A DNA stretch of 64,000 nt from JAFLCL01 sp964502175 (GTDB lineage Bacteria > Myxococcota_A > Polyangia > Polyangiales > Sandaracinaceae), in NCBI GenBank assembly GCA_964502175.1, contig CAZCVE010000025.1, positions 1 through 64,000 of the forward strand, given 5' to 3'. The position numbers and the translations under genes were made by a program. Below are positions 15,939 to 28,349 of this stretch, piece after piece; position 1 is the stretch's first letter, and each line of letters opens with the position of its first letter. The notes under the pieces were generated by a model, which was not told the DNA's origin, searched no databases, and saw only the letters and a program-made list of their open reading frames with translations.

Positions 15939-17251
15939 CCTTCGCTCTCGTCCTCGACTCCGAAGCGCTCGACGAACCTTTCCGTGCTGCGGATCTCGGC
16001 GGTGTTCGCTTCGGTTTCCGAGATGGACACGACGACACCACCGGGCTGTTCACGGCCAATGTGGTTACGCACCCGCGCGGAGAGTCGCAGGACGCCATCG
16101 GAGCTGAGCCACGAGATCGGGGTGGTCGCGTCACCATCTCGCGCGTCGGGAGTGCTGACGTGAAGGACGGCCGGGGCGTCCGCTGCAGATCGGATCGCTG
16201 CGCGCGTGTGCCCGCTCGGTCCCCGATGGATGTGCACGAAGCTCGGCGCGAGCTCGAACGTCGGCGCATGGGACGAGACGAAGATCTGCGAAGGCGATCC
16301 CTCGTTCCCCGGCAGGTCCCGGAGAATTTCCCTCAGCAGTTCCTGCGCGTCGGTGCGTAGATGAACCTCGGGTTCCTCGATCGCGACGATTGCAGCTCCG
16401 CTGCACAAGAGGTCCGTCATCACCGACACGACCTGTTGGACACCACTGCCCAAGAGGTACAGCGGGATGCGTGCACGATCCGTTTGGAACATCAGCAGTG
16501 CCGCTTTGCCCTGAGGCCAGATCGGGACGAAGCGACCGTCGCCCAGCATGCTGGAGAAGCGACGCATGGCCTCTTCGAAACGCTCCCATCGAACGGCGAC
16601 CGTCCGATCCTCTGAGTCGCGCGCTGCGTGGAGCGTCTCGGCGAGCCGCGTGAGCGTGGCCTGATCCGTCCGCTTCGATTGCACGCGATGCACGGAGCCG
16701 ATGGTGGGCACCGCCTTGTCGAAGCGGGGCCGGGCGAAGAACCCACTCAGCGGCCCTGCGAATCGGCTCTCGGGCCGCTCCGGGTTCGTGGTGAGGTCGA
16801 GACCGTTCGCGAGGCAGAACGACGTGAACCGAAGCTGGGTGCTCTGTCGCTCGGGTCGCCACGCGAACTCGAGGGCGATGCGCACGCGTACGGCCGAGTC
16901 GGGGGCTTCGATTCCGGCGGCGTCCAGTTCCTCGCGCGTCGAGTGGAACTCACCCGCGAGGCGCATAGGTTCCGGCGCCTCGACGCCTAGCGGAAACAGT
17001 TCGCTTCGATCCTGGCGCGTCCATCGCTTCAACTCCGCATCGGTCATCTCGTACGGGGTCGCGGCGGGTAGACCTCGATTGTCGCCTCGCCATGCGGCGA
17101 GAAGCGTGACGAACAGCTGAATGGCCTTGAGGAGATTGCTCTTTCCGACGTTGTTGTCGCCGTGCAAGACGACGAACGTGCCGAGCCCCTCGACCTTGAT
17201 CGGCTCGACGAAGTTCTTGAAGCCCGACACCTCGAACGACGACAAGCGCAT
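15935..17251 (-). CDS. OLD/SMC-type AAA ATPase (RecF/ABC-like fold)
   Basis: 438 residues. The start MRLSSFEVSGFKNF is the usual first strand of this group. Walker A is GDNNVGKS (31-38), the ABC-like signature LLGSGVQQ (266-273), Walker B IVAIEEPEVH (288-297), and SSHAP (His328) is the H-loop. The insert between the motifs is about 225 residues, without a long coiled coil, as in AAA_15/AAA_21 proteins. The C-terminus after the H-loop is about 110 residues with no TOPRIM acidic motifs, so it lacks the nuclease half of OLD or GajA. The overlapping PIN gene may provide that activity. Only 9 bases separate its ATG from the upstream transpeptidase stop. Confidence 0.88.
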   Translation of the reverse strand: MRLSSFEVSGFKNFVEPIKVEGLGTFVVLHGDNNVGKSNLLKAIQLFVTLLAAWRGDNRGLPAATPYEMTDAELKRWTRQDRSELFPLGVEAPEPMRLAGEFHSTREELDAAGIEAPDSAVRVRIALEFAWRPERQSTQLRFTSFCLANGLDLTTNPERPESRFAGPLSGFFARPRFDKAVPTIGSVHRVQSKRTDQATLTRLAETLHAARDSEDRTVAVRWERFEEAMRRFSSMLGDGRFVPIWPQGKAALLMFQTDRARIPLYLLGSGVQQVVSVMTDLLCSGAAIVAIEEPEVHLRTDAQELLREILRDLPGNEGSPSQIFVSSHAPTFELAPSFVHIHRGPSGHTRAAIRSAADAPAVLHVSTPDARDGDATTPISWLSSDGVLRLSARVRNHIGREQPGGVVVSISETEANTAEIRSTERFVERFGVEDESEG

Positions 17252-17260
17252 GCCGCCAGA

Positions 17261-18283
17261 CTATCGGCGCCCGGCCGCTTCGGCCACTGTGGAGGGCGCC
17301 TCCGCGAGAATGGCGCTCGCGATGCGCGCGAACGCGGGCGCTGCGAGCGTGCCTCCGGAGTAGCCGTCGCCGTCGCGCTCCACACCGACGAGCACCACGT
17401 ACGCTGGCGCGTCTGCGGGGACGACGCCGACGAACACGCCGTACGTGCCGCCTTCGATCGGCATCGTGCCGGTCTTGCCCGCGACGCGGATGCCGTCGAT
17501 CGAGGCGCGGTGACCGGTGGCGTCGTCGCGCGCGACGGATCGCTCGAGGAGCGCGAGAGTCTCCGAGGCCGCCTCGGGACCGAGCGCGCGCTCGCCGCTC
17601 GGGTACGTGCCGCCGCGCGCGATCACGAGGTAGCCGCGCGCCACCTCGAGCGACGTCGCCGACAGATCGGCGCCGTACGCGATGCGTGCCCACGCGAGCG
17701 CGTCGTTGCGCGCGCCCTCGGGCACCCGATGCCCGAGGCCGAGCCGGTCGTAGCCCGCGAAGAGGCGCTCGGCCCCGAGCGAGTCCGCGACGCGCGTCAC
17801 GCCGACGTTCGACGAGAAGGCCATCACGTCCTCGAGCGTCATCGCACCGTGCGCGGCGTGATCGGTGATCGTCGCGTCGCCCCGCGTGATGGGCGTTCCG
17901 TCGAAGCGATCTTCTTCGCACACGACGCCGGCCTCGAGCGCGGTCGCGATCGTGAACGTCTTGCCGGTCGAGCCGTGCGAGCGCACGTCGTTCGTCGCGA
18001 GGGCGTCGTTGGGCCCGCCGTGATCGCGCCCGGCCGCAGCGAGGATCGATCCGTCGTCGACGGACAGCACGACGACGCGCGCCGACCGGACCTCTCGATC
18101 GTCCATCAGCGCGTCGAGCTCGCGCGACACGATCGCGTCGACGCGTGGATCGTGACGCGCCGTCAACGCCAAGCGGTCCGTGCTCGGCACGTGCACGGAC
18201 GACGACGGCGACGTCACCGCAGGGCCGCACGCGGCGACGATGCATAGGGAGAACGAGAATGTGGCTCGCAGAGATCGGTGCAT
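17261..18283 (-). CDS. Penicillin-binding protein transpeptidase-domain lipoprotein
   Basis: 340 residues from ATG at 18283 (GTG five codons earlier is possible). Lipobox IVAAC with Cys19, then a transpeptidase domain with all three active-site motifs: STGK (Ser105, Lys108), SSN (157-159) and KTGT (270-273). It is much shorter than FtsI-type enzymes and lacks their N-terminal dimerisation domain and membrane anchor, so it is a minimal peptidoglycan transpeptidase or a penicillin-interacting sensor/beta-lactamase relative tethered to a membrane. It lies directly upstream of the ATPase-PIN pair with a 9-base gap, so read-through is likely, although a functional link is unproven. Confidence 0.88.
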   Translation of the reverse strand: MHRSLRATFSFSLCIVAACGPAVTSPSSSVHVPSTDRLALTARHDPRVDAIVSRELDALMDDREVRSARVVVLSVDDGSILAAAGRDHGGPNDALATNDVRSHGSTGKTFTIATALEAGVVCEEDRFDGTPITRGDATITDHAAHGAMTLEDVMAFSSNVGVTRVADSLGAERLFAGYDRLGLGHRVPEGARNDALAWARIAYGADLSATSLEVARGYLVIARGGTYPSGERALGPEAASETLALLERSVARDDATGHRASIDGIRVAGKTGTMPIEGGTYGVFVGVVPADAPAYVVLVGVERDGDGYSGGTLAAPAFARIASAILAEAPSTVAEAAGRR

Positions 18284-18326
18284 GGCGGCGTCCGACACGC
18301 GCCCAGCGTTCGCCTATTCCACCGGG

Positions 18327-19442
18327 TCAGTCGCAGCGGGCTTCGAGGCCGAAGGCGCGCACGCTCAGCGGCCGATCCGTGCCGGCGATGTCGCGCGTGA
18401 GGCTCGTCTCGCCCGCGCGCGCTTCGACGAGACCCTCGGGGAACGTGAGGCGCGCGTCGCCCTCGTAGCGGCCCTGGATCGCGTGCGTCGCGCGACGCCC
18501 GTGCGCGGGGTAGCGCGTGACCGAGAGGGTGCTCGGCGTCTCGCGCGAGAGGTCGCGATCGGAGAGCGCGAAGAGCAGCGCCTGCCGCATGCGTCGGCCC
18601 GCGGCGCTCATGTCGTGGTCCTCACCGAGCGCCTCGTCGAAGCCGACGTCGCGACCGAAGACCATGCCGCGACGGATCGCGACGTCGCGCAGATCGCGCG
18701 CGTCGCCGACCATGTAGGGGATGAGATCTTCGGCGTCGGGCTCTCGGCTGCCGACGTCGATCCAGAGACGCATCGGCCGCACGCGCGCGCGATCGAAGCG
18801 CGCGATCACGTCGCGCTCTCGCGCCCAGAGGCTCGGGCTCATCGCGATCACACGACCGAACGTGTCGGGCTCCGCGACGCCCGCTGCCACCGCCGCGAGG
18901 CCGCCGTACGAGTAACCGAGGATCGCGGTGTGCTCGCGACCCTCCTGCGTCGGCAGCCGCTCGCGCACGACCGGCAGGATCACGTCGCGCACGTAGCGCG
19001 CGAAGAGACCATCCGTGCGGCGGAGCTCGGCGGTGCGATCGAGCGTCGCGTCGATCGCGACGACGATCCACGGACGGACGCGGCCCTCACCGACGAGCGC
19101 GTTGATCGTCTGCGGGATCCGAAACCACGTCTGCGCGCCTTGTCCGTCGAGCACGAAGAGCACCGGCAGGCGCGCGCCGTCTTCGTGCGGCGGCACCCAC
19201 GCGCGCACGCGCGCCTCGCGATGACGTGCATCACCGAAGTGCCCGAGATCGATCCACTCACCACCCACGGGCTCGGGCGTTGGCGCCTCTGCGCGGGGCG
19301 TCTCGGACGCCTCTCCGGACGCAGGCGCTGGAGGGGCCTCGGGCGCGGCGGATGTCGACGGGTGTTCCTCCGGCTCACGCGCCTCGGCCTCGCCGCAGGC
19401 GACGAGCAGAGCGAGCAAGAACACGTGGCGAAGGCGCTGCAT
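18327..19442 (-). CDS. Esterase (alpha/beta hydrolase, esterase D/Fes-like) lipoprotein
   Basis: 371 residues from ATG at 19442. Lipobox LLVAC (Cys16) and a Glu/Ala/Pro linker of 40 residues precede the catalytic domain. The nucleophile elbow is GYSYGG (Ser178), preceded by the strand HTAIL and by LPVLFVLDG typical of the putative esterase family (PF00756); a Glu-Asp-His-Asp segment (GEDHD) in the C-terminal part probably holds the catalytic histidine. It probably hydrolyses esters outside the inner membrane, for example of siderophores or plant polymers; the substrate is unknown. It is about 40 bases upstream of the transpeptidase gene and divergent from dbpA. Confidence 0.85.
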   Translation of the reverse strand: MQRLRHVFLLALLVACGEAEAREPEEHPSTSAAPEAPPAPASGEASETPRAEAPTPEPVGGEWIDLGHFGDARHREARVRAWVPPHEDGARLPVLFVLDGQGAQTWFRIPQTINALVGEGRVRPWIVVAIDATLDRTAELRRTDGLFARYVRDVILPVVRERLPTQEGREHTAILGYSYGGLAAVAAGVAEPDTFGRVIAMSPSLWARERDVIARFDRARVRPMRLWIDVGSREPDAEDLIPYMVGDARDLRDVAIRRGMVFGRDVGFDEALGEDHDMSAAGRRMRQALLFALSDRDLSRETPSTLSVTRYPAHGRRATHAIQGRYEGDARLTFPEGLVEARAGETSLTRDIAGTDRPLSVRAFGLEARCD

Positions 19443-19526
19443 CGACGTGACCGACAACGACCCAGCGCATCAGGTTTCCACGATCACGCCTTGCGGGGCG
19501 ATCACTTTGGTCGCACGAGGGGGCCG

Positions 19527-20960
19527 ATGACCGAGACGACCCCGCCGACGTTCGACGATCTCGGCCTCTCTGTCGAGCTCCGCGAGGTCGTCCGCGAGCT
19601 CGGCTTCACGGCCCCAACCGAGGTGCAGGCGCGCTGCATTCCGCTCCTGCTCGCAGGCAAGGACGTGATCGCGCAGGCGCGCACCGGCACCGGAAAGACC
19701 GCTGCGTTCGCGCTCCCGCTCCTCGCGCGACTCGCGGCGGATCTCGACGCCTCCGAGGCGCGCACGCCGCGCGCGCTCGTGCTCTGTCCGACGCGCGAGC
19801 TCGCGGCGCAGGTCGCGCGCGCGGTGCGGCGCCTCGGTCGCAAGCTCGGCGGGCTCCGGGTGCTCGTGCTCGTGGGTGGTGAGCCGCGGCGCACGCAGGC
19901 GAGCGCGCTCGAGGAAGGGGCGCACGTGATCGTCGGCACGCCGGGCCGCGTGCTCGATCACCTGACGCGTCGCGATCTCGAGCTCTCGCGCGTGCGCACC
20001 GTCGTGCTCGACGAGGCCGATCGCATGCTCGACATGGGCTTCGAGGACGACATGCGCTCGATCCTGAAGGCCGCACCGCGGGCACGCCTCACCGCGTTCT
20101 TCTCGGCCACGTTCCCGCGCTCGATCGAGGCGATGAGCCAGCAGCACCAGAACGATGCGGTGCGCGTCACGGTCGAGGACGCGGGCGCCGAGACGCACGA
20201 GGTGACGCAGCACGTGATGAGGGTCGAGCCCGAGCACAAGCTCCGCACGCTGCGCTGGGTGCTCGATCACTTCCCGCACGAGGCCGCGCTCGTGTTCACG
20301 AACTTCAAGGCGAGCGCGGACGAGGTGCAGCGCGCGCTCGCGAAGGAAGGCGTGAGCGCGGCCGCGCTGCACGGCGATCTCGAGCAGCACGATCGCGATC
20401 GTGTGCTCGCGAAGCTGCGCAACCGGAGCACGCGCGTGCTCGTCGCGACCGACGTCGCGGCGCGCGGCATCGACGTCGAGGGGCTCGATCTCGTCGTGAG
20501 CTACGAGCTGCCATCCAAGCCGGAGGTGCACGTGCACCGCATCGGCCGCACGGGACGCGCGGGACGCGCCGGCGTCGCGGTCTCGCTCGCGACGTCGCGC
20601 GACGGCGACAAGATCGCCGCGATCGAGCAGTTCCTCGGCGCGAGCCTCCCGCGTCTGTCGCGGCCGCGAGACGAAGACGGCGCGCCCGTCGAGACGCCGA
20701 AGCCCGACGCGCGCGCGTCGGCGCCGATGACCACGCTGCGCATCTTCGGCGGGCGCAAGGACAAGGTCCGCCCGGGCGACATCCTCGGCGCGCTCACGGG
20801 AGACGCCGGCGGCCTCGCGGGCACCGACGTCGGCAAGATCGAGATCCACGACACGTTCTCGTACGTCGCGGTCGCCAAGAGCGTGAGCGCCGCGGCCCTC
20901 CGCAGCCTCTCGACCGGACGCATCAAGGGCCGCCGCTTCCGCGTCGCCGAAGAGAAGTGA
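19527..20960 (+). CDS. dbpA: ATP-dependent RNA helicase DbpA
   Basis: 477 residues from ATG at 19527, with CGAGGGGG as ribosome site. DEAD-box motifs are complete: Q motif (FTAPTEVQARCIP), ARTGTGKT, PTRELA, GTPGRV, DEAD, FSATFP, ARGIDVEGLD and HRIGRTGRAG. The last 75 residues form the DbpA RNA-binding domain (MTTLRIFGGRKDKVRPGDIL to IKGRRFRV), which in E. coli binds 23S rRNA hairpin 92 during 50S assembly. That domain justifies the name over a generic helicase. The ankyrin gene follows with no gap and is probably co-transcribed. Confidence 0.93.
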   Translation: MTETTPPTFDDLGLSVELREVVRELGFTAPTEVQARCIPLLLAGKDVIAQARTGTGKTAAFALPLLARLAADLDASEARTPRALVLCPTRELAAQVARAVRRLGRKLGGLRVLVLVGGEPRRTQASALEEGAHVIVGTPGRVLDHLTRRDLELSRVRTVVLDEADRMLDMGFEDDMRSILKAAPRARLTAFFSATFPRSIEAMSQQHQNDAVRVTVEDAGAETHEVTQHVMRVEPEHKLRTLRWVLDHFPHEAALVFTNFKASADEVQRALAKEGVSAAALHGDLEQHDRDRVLAKLRNRSTRVLVATDVAARGIDVEGLDLVVSYELPSKPEVHVHRIGRTGRAGRAGVAVSLATSRDGDKIAAIEQFLGASLPRLSRPRDEDGAPVETPKPDARASAPMTTLRIFGGRKDKVRPGDILGALTGDAGGLAGTDVGKIEIHDTFSYVAVAKSVSAAALRSLSTGRIKGRRFRVAEEK

Positions 20961-20962
20961 CG

Positions 20963-21775
20963 ATGCTCGGATTCCTCTTCGGATCGAAGGACAAGAAGCT
21001 CGTCGAGGCCGCGCGCAAGGGCGCGATCGACGAGGTGCGCGCGCTGCTCGCGAAGGGCGGGTCGCCCAACGCGTCGCACGGAGGCTTCTCCGCGCTGGGC
21101 TCCGCGATCTCCGAGGGACGCGCCGAGGTCGCGCGCGCGCTGCTCGACGCGGGCGCCGATCCCGGCAAGCCCGGCGACGCCGAGACGGACGCGCTCTCGA
21201 TGAGCGTGATGATGCGCGACGAGGCGATGACGACGTTGCTCGTCGAGCGCGGCGCCCGGATCGACGTGCGTGCGGAGGAAGGGTTCACCGCGCTCCATCT
21301 CGCGGCGGGTCGCGGCGCGCTCGGACAGCTCGGCCTGTTGCTCACGAACATGCCGGTGGATCTCCCCACCGCGGACGGTCGCACCCCGCTCCACGAGGCG
21401 TGTTGGTGGGGCGCGTTCGACAACGCGAACCTCTTGCTCGATCGCGGCGCCTCGCCGAAGACGCACACGCACGACGCGCTCACGCCGCTCGGCGCGCTCG
21501 TCGGCAACATGGGCATGTGGAGCCTCATGGACGCGAGCCCCGACGGCACGCAGGACGTCGCTGGTCTCGCGGCGCTCGTGCAGGCCGCGTCACAGGCGTC
21601 GAGCCCCGCGAAGAGCGCGCCCAAGCCGATGCTCACGCTGATCGATCGCTTGATCACCGCGGGCGCGGATCTGAAGAAGCGCGATCACGAAGGCCGCACG
21701 GTGCTCGAGCGCGCGATCCACCACGGCGCCGCCGAGGCCGTGCTCGAGCGCCTCGTCGCGCGCGGCGCGCGCTGA
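20963..21775 (+). CDS. Ankyrin-repeat protein
   Basis: About 270 residues. ATG at 20963 has AGAGAAG five bases upstream; GTG at 20957, overlapping the helicase stop in GTGA, is an alternative. It opens MLGFLFGSKDKKLVEAARKG and contains about six ankyrin units, the clearest being FTALHLAAGRGALGQLGLLL and RTPLHEACWWGAFDNANLLL. No signal peptide, membrane segment or enzymatic domain. Ankyrin repeats bind proteins; the partner is unknown, with the co-transcribed helicase as one candidate. Confidence 0.88.
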   Translation: MLGFLFGSKDKKLVEAARKGAIDEVRALLAKGGSPNASHGGFSALGSAISEGRAEVARALLDAGADPGKPGDAETDALSMSVMMRDEAMTTLLVERGARIDVRAEEGFTALHLAAGRGALGQLGLLLTNMPVDLPTADGRTPLHEACWWGAFDNANLLLDRGASPKTHTHDALTPLGALVGNMGMWSLMDASPDGTQDVAGLAALVQAASQASSPAKSAPKPMLTLIDRLITAGADLKKRDHEGRTVLERAIHHGAAEAVLERLVARGAR

Positions 21776-21836
21776 CCTACCCCTGTGTCCGGTGCGTCTC
21801 TTTGACTCCACGGCGTGAGCGAGGCATCGCGCCCTC

Positions 21837-23474
21837 ATGTACGCGTCCAAGCTCTTCGTGAAGGCGCTCGAGGCCGAAGGGGTCACTCACCTCTTCGGCG
21901 TCCCGGGCGAAGAGAACCTCGATCTGCTCGAGGCCCTGCGTGACTCGTCGATCCGCGTGGTGGTCACGCGTCACGAGCAGGCCGCGGGCTTCATGGCGGC
22001 GACGTTCGGGCGCCTCACCGGCAACGCGGGCGTGTGCCTCTCCACGCTCGGGCCCGGCGCGACGAACCTCGTGACGGCCGCGGCCTACGCGCAGCTCGGC
22101 GGCATGCCGATGGTGATGATCACCGGCCAGAAGCCGATCAAGAAGAGCAAGCAGGGCAACTTCCAGATCATCGACGTGGTCGACATGATGCGGCCGCTCA
22201 CGAAGTACACGCGGCAGATCGTGAGCGCGGACACGATCCCCGCGCGCGTTCGCGAGTCGTTCCGACGCGCAGAGGAAGAGCGACCGGGCGCGGTGCACCT
22301 CGAGCTGCCCGAGGACATCGCGCGCGACGACACCGACGCGTTTCTTCTGCAGGAGACCAAGGCGCGTCGGCCGATCGCGGAGGACAAGGCGATCACGCGC
22401 GCCGCAGACGCGCTGAAGAACGCGCACCATCCGCTGCTCGTCGTGGGCGCGGGCGCGAACCGCAAGCTCACGAGCAAGATGCTGCGCGAGCTCGTCGATC
22501 ACCTCGGGCTGCCGTTCTGCTCGACGCAGATGGGCAAGGGCGTGATCGACGAGGAGCACCCGCTCTACCTCGGCACCACGGCGCTCTCGGACGGCGACTT
22601 CGTGCACCGCGCGATCGACGCGGCGGATCTGATCCTCAACGTCGGCCACGACGTGGTCGAGAAGCCGCCGTTCTTCATGCACACGGGCCGGCGCACGGTC
22701 ATCCACGTGAACTTCCGGGGCGCGGAGGTGGACGCCGTCTACTTCCCGCAGATCGAGGTGATCGGCGACATCGCGAACGCGATCTGGCGCATCAAGGAGA
22801 CGCTGCCCTCCCGCCCCGATCACTGGGATCACGCCTACTTCGATCGCGTGCGCGCGCGCGCGAACCAGCACATGGAGGAGAGCGCGAAGAGCGATGCGTT
22901 CCCGATGATCCCGTCGCGCATCGTGAGCGACCTGCGCGAGGCGCTGCCCGACGACGGCATCCTCTGTCTCGACAACGGCATGTACAAGATCTGGTTCGCG
23001 CGCGGCTACCACGCGCGCAAGCCCAACACGATCCTCCTCGACAACGCGCTCGCGACGATGGGCGCCGGCATCCCCTCCGCGATCGCGGCGAAGATCCTCC
23101 ACCCCGAGCGGCGCGTCGTCGCGCTCACGGGAGACGGCGGCTTCGGCATGAGCGGACAAGAGCTCGAGACCGCCGTGCGCCTCGGCCTCGACCTCACGAT
23201 CGTGATCGTGCGCGACGACGGCTACGGGATGATCCGCTGGAAGCAGGAGCACATGGAGCTGCCCGACTTCGGCCTCTCGTTCGGCAACCCCGACTTCGTG
23301 AAGCTCGCCGAGGCCTACGGCGCGCACGGACACCGCGTGACGAAAGCAGGCGAGCTCGTGCCCATCCTCGCGCGCTGCGAGAAGGGCGTGCACGTCGTGG
23401 ACGTGCCGATCGACTACTCGAACAACCACCACGCGCTGAACGTCGAGCTCCGAGAGCTCGCCCAGCTCGTCTGA
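21837..23474 (+). CDS. Thiamine-diphosphate enzyme, acetolactate synthase (AlsS-like) large subunit
   Basis: 545 residues with all three domains of the family. The N-terminal part has GVPGEENLDLLEAL and the catalytic-glutamate strand VVVTRHEQAAGFMA. The centre is the dehydrogenase-like fold. The C-terminal thiamine motif is GDGGFGMSGQE followed by IVRDDGYGMIRWKQ, where the metal ligands fit the catabolic AlsS type. It would condense two pyruvates to acetolactate, but there is no regulatory-subunit gene nearby, and an aldehyde dehydrogenase gene follows 25 bases later, so another 2-keto acid or aldehyde substrate is possible. Confidence 0.88.
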   Translation: MYASKLFVKALEAEGVTHLFGVPGEENLDLLEALRDSSIRVVVTRHEQAAGFMAATFGRLTGNAGVCLSTLGPGATNLVTAAAYAQLGGMPMVMITGQKPIKKSKQGNFQIIDVVDMMRPLTKYTRQIVSADTIPARVRESFRRAEEERPGAVHLELPEDIARDDTDAFLLQETKARRPIAEDKAITRAADALKNAHHPLLVVGAGANRKLTSKMLRELVDHLGLPFCSTQMGKGVIDEEHPLYLGTTALSDGDFVHRAIDAADLILNVGHDVVEKPPFFMHTGRRTVIHVNFRGAEVDAVYFPQIEVIGDIANAIWRIKETLPSRPDHWDHAYFDRVRARANQHMEESAKSDAFPMIPSRIVSDLREALPDDGILCLDNGMYKIWFARGYHARKPNTILLDNALATMGAGIPSAIAAKILHPERRVVALTGDGGFGMSGQELETAVRLGLDLTIVIVRDDGYGMIRWKQEHMELPDFGLSFGNPDFVKLAEAYGAHGHRVTKAGELVPILARCEKGVHVVDVPIDYSNNHHALNVELRELAQLV

Positions 23475-23499
23475 CGAAGCTCGTCCGAAGGAGGACCCC

Positions 23500-24924
<1,425 letters not shown>

Positions 24925-24942
24925 TCACGAGGGCGCGCGGGG

Positions 24943-26283
24943 TCACGGACACACGCACGTCTCCGAGACGGGCGTCGAGTCGATGCACAAGCCGAGGGCC
25001 GTGCACGATGCGCCGTCGGCGTCGCTGCAGAAGCGCATCCCCGTCGAGCCCGAGGGCGAGCAAGAGACGCCACTGCCGCCGCCCGATCGACACCTCGTGC
25101 AGTCCATCGCAGGCACGCACGACTCCCCGAGGATCGGCGCGGTGCAGGCCTCGGAATCGGTGCGCATGCCCGCGCCCGAGCACGTGCCGGCGCTGCACGT
25201 GGCCATCGTGCACGTGCGCGTGTGGGTTCCGGCCGAGCTGCAACCGTTCGTGTCGTTGCGCGTGCACGGGCCGAACATCGCGCACGTCTCACCGCCGCAC
25301 GAGAGCCCCGTGGTGGCGCGAACGCAGGCCTCCGTCTCCATGCGGAAGCGCATGCCGCACGCACCGGCCGTGCAGACCGGGATGACCACGCGACGCGTGC
25401 GTGTGCCCGACTCGTCGCAGGTGTCCGAGAAGCCGCCGCAGAGGCTCCACGCTTCGGCGTTCTCGGCGCCGCACGCGTCGCCGTCGGTCGCGCGCGCGCA
25501 TCCCGCCGTGTCGATCTCGAGCTCCATCGCCGAGCCGCAGACGCCCGACGCGCACGCGTGCGAGGTGAAGCTGCGCGAGCGAGAGCCGCTCAGGCTGCAG
25601 ACGTCGGCGTATCCGCACGCGCCGTAGTCGCTGCGCTCGTCCGGCGCGCACATCGTGCCTTCGGCGTCGGTGCGGCACGCGACGTCCTCCGAGCCCATCG
25701 CCGCTTGGCAGACCGAGTCCACGCACGCGTACGTGGTGAACGGCTGCGTGGCGACGCCGCGCGTCGCGCACACGTCGGAGGCGGGCGCCCTGCAAGGTCC
25801 CAGCGTTCCGTCCATGCGCGCGGGACAGTCCGCTGTGTCGACGCAGCCCACGCAGACGTCACGACCGGCGTCGCACAGCGTCGGCGGCGCGCACGGATCG
25901 ATTCCATCGTGGACGGAGCACGCGCCCGCGCTGCAGGTGTCGCCCCCGTTGCAGAGCACTCCGTCGTCGCACGCCCCCGTGCGATCCGTGTTCGTGCATC
26001 CGCTCGAGGTGCACAGATCGTCCGTGCACGCGTTGCCGTCGTCGCAGTCGAGCGGCACGCAGCCCGGACCCGTGTCCACGCGCGGAGCGTCGAGGTCCGG
26101 TGCATCGAGGCCCGGTGCGTCGAGGCCGGGCGCATCACGACCCGGCGCATCGAGACCCGGCGCATCGAGAGCCGGCGCGTCGACACCGGGCGCGCCCGTG
26201 TCGCGACCTCCGGTGAGCGACGAACGATCAATCAAACATCCCGTCCCGAGAAGGAGGACGAGGCCAAGCAAGCCGACCCGCAT
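24943..26283 (-). CDS. Cysteine-rich lipoprotein with DAPGL repeats
   Basis: 446 residues. The signal peptide MRVGLLGLVLLLGTGC ends at the lipobox, followed by LIDRSS as in the lipoprotein that stops at 10821. A linker of ten DAP(G/A/D/R)-type units separates the anchor from the rest. The remaining 370 residues contain roughly 45 cysteines in short repeats (CDDGNACTDDLC, CNGGDTCSAGAC) like those of myxobacterial secreted proteins and eukaryotic disulfide-rich domains. No catalytic motif. Probably an extended, disulfide-stapled surface protein. It follows the OmpA gene with 176 bases between and a terminator candidate in that gap. Confidence 0.85.
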   Translation of the reverse strand: MRVGLLGLVLLLGTGCLIDRSSLTGGRDTGAPGVDAPALDAPGLDAPGRDAPGLDAPGLDAPDLDAPRVDTGPGCVPLDCDDGNACTDDLCTSSGCTNTDRTGACDDGVLCNGGDTCSAGACSVHDGIDPCAPPTLCDAGRDVCVGCVDTADCPARMDGTLGPCRAPASDVCATRGVATQPFTTYACVDSVCQAAMGSEDVACRTDAEGTMCAPDERSDYGACGYADVCSLSGSRSRSFTSHACASGVCGSAMELEIDTAGCARATDGDACGAENAEAWSLCGGFSDTCDESGTRTRRVVIPVCTAGACGMRFRMETEACVRATTGLSCGGETCAMFGPCTRNDTNGCSSAGTHTRTCTMATCSAGTCSGAGMRTDSEACTAPILGESCVPAMDCTRCRSGGGSGVSCSPSGSTGMRFCSDADGASCTALGLCIDSTPVSETCVCP

Positions 26284-26406
26284 CCCGTCAGGCTACGTCG
26301 AAGACCGTGTGAAGGCGAGTTGCCGGAGGCGCCGTGTCACGCTCGGTCGATCCCGCTGGCAAGTCCGGACCACCCGACGCGCGCGACCACCTCGACGCGA
26401 CGAGCT

Positions 26407-26434
26407 GAGGCCGACGGATCGCTCCGCCGGCCTC
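26407..26434 (-). terminator. Strong hairpin downstream of the first OmpA/TSP3 gene
   Basis: GAGGCCGACGG at 26407-26417 pairs with CCGCCGGCCTC at 26424-26434 with one mismatch and a 6-base loop. It lies 26 bases beyond the stop of the OmpA gene on the minus strand. The rest of the 176-base gap shows no gene. Confidence 0.5.
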
Positions 26435-26459
26435 GTCGTCGTTCTGGTCGACGATGTGC

Positions 26460-28328
<1,869 letters not shown>

Positions 28329-28349
28329 GTTCTTCTGGGTCTCCTGATC

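Noticed and set aside
21837..23474. Biosynthetic acetolactate synthase (IlvB) of branched-chain amino acid synthesis
   Set aside because: There is no ilvN or ilvC neighbour, the metal-site loop is of the AlsS type, and it pairs with an aldehyde dehydrogenase.
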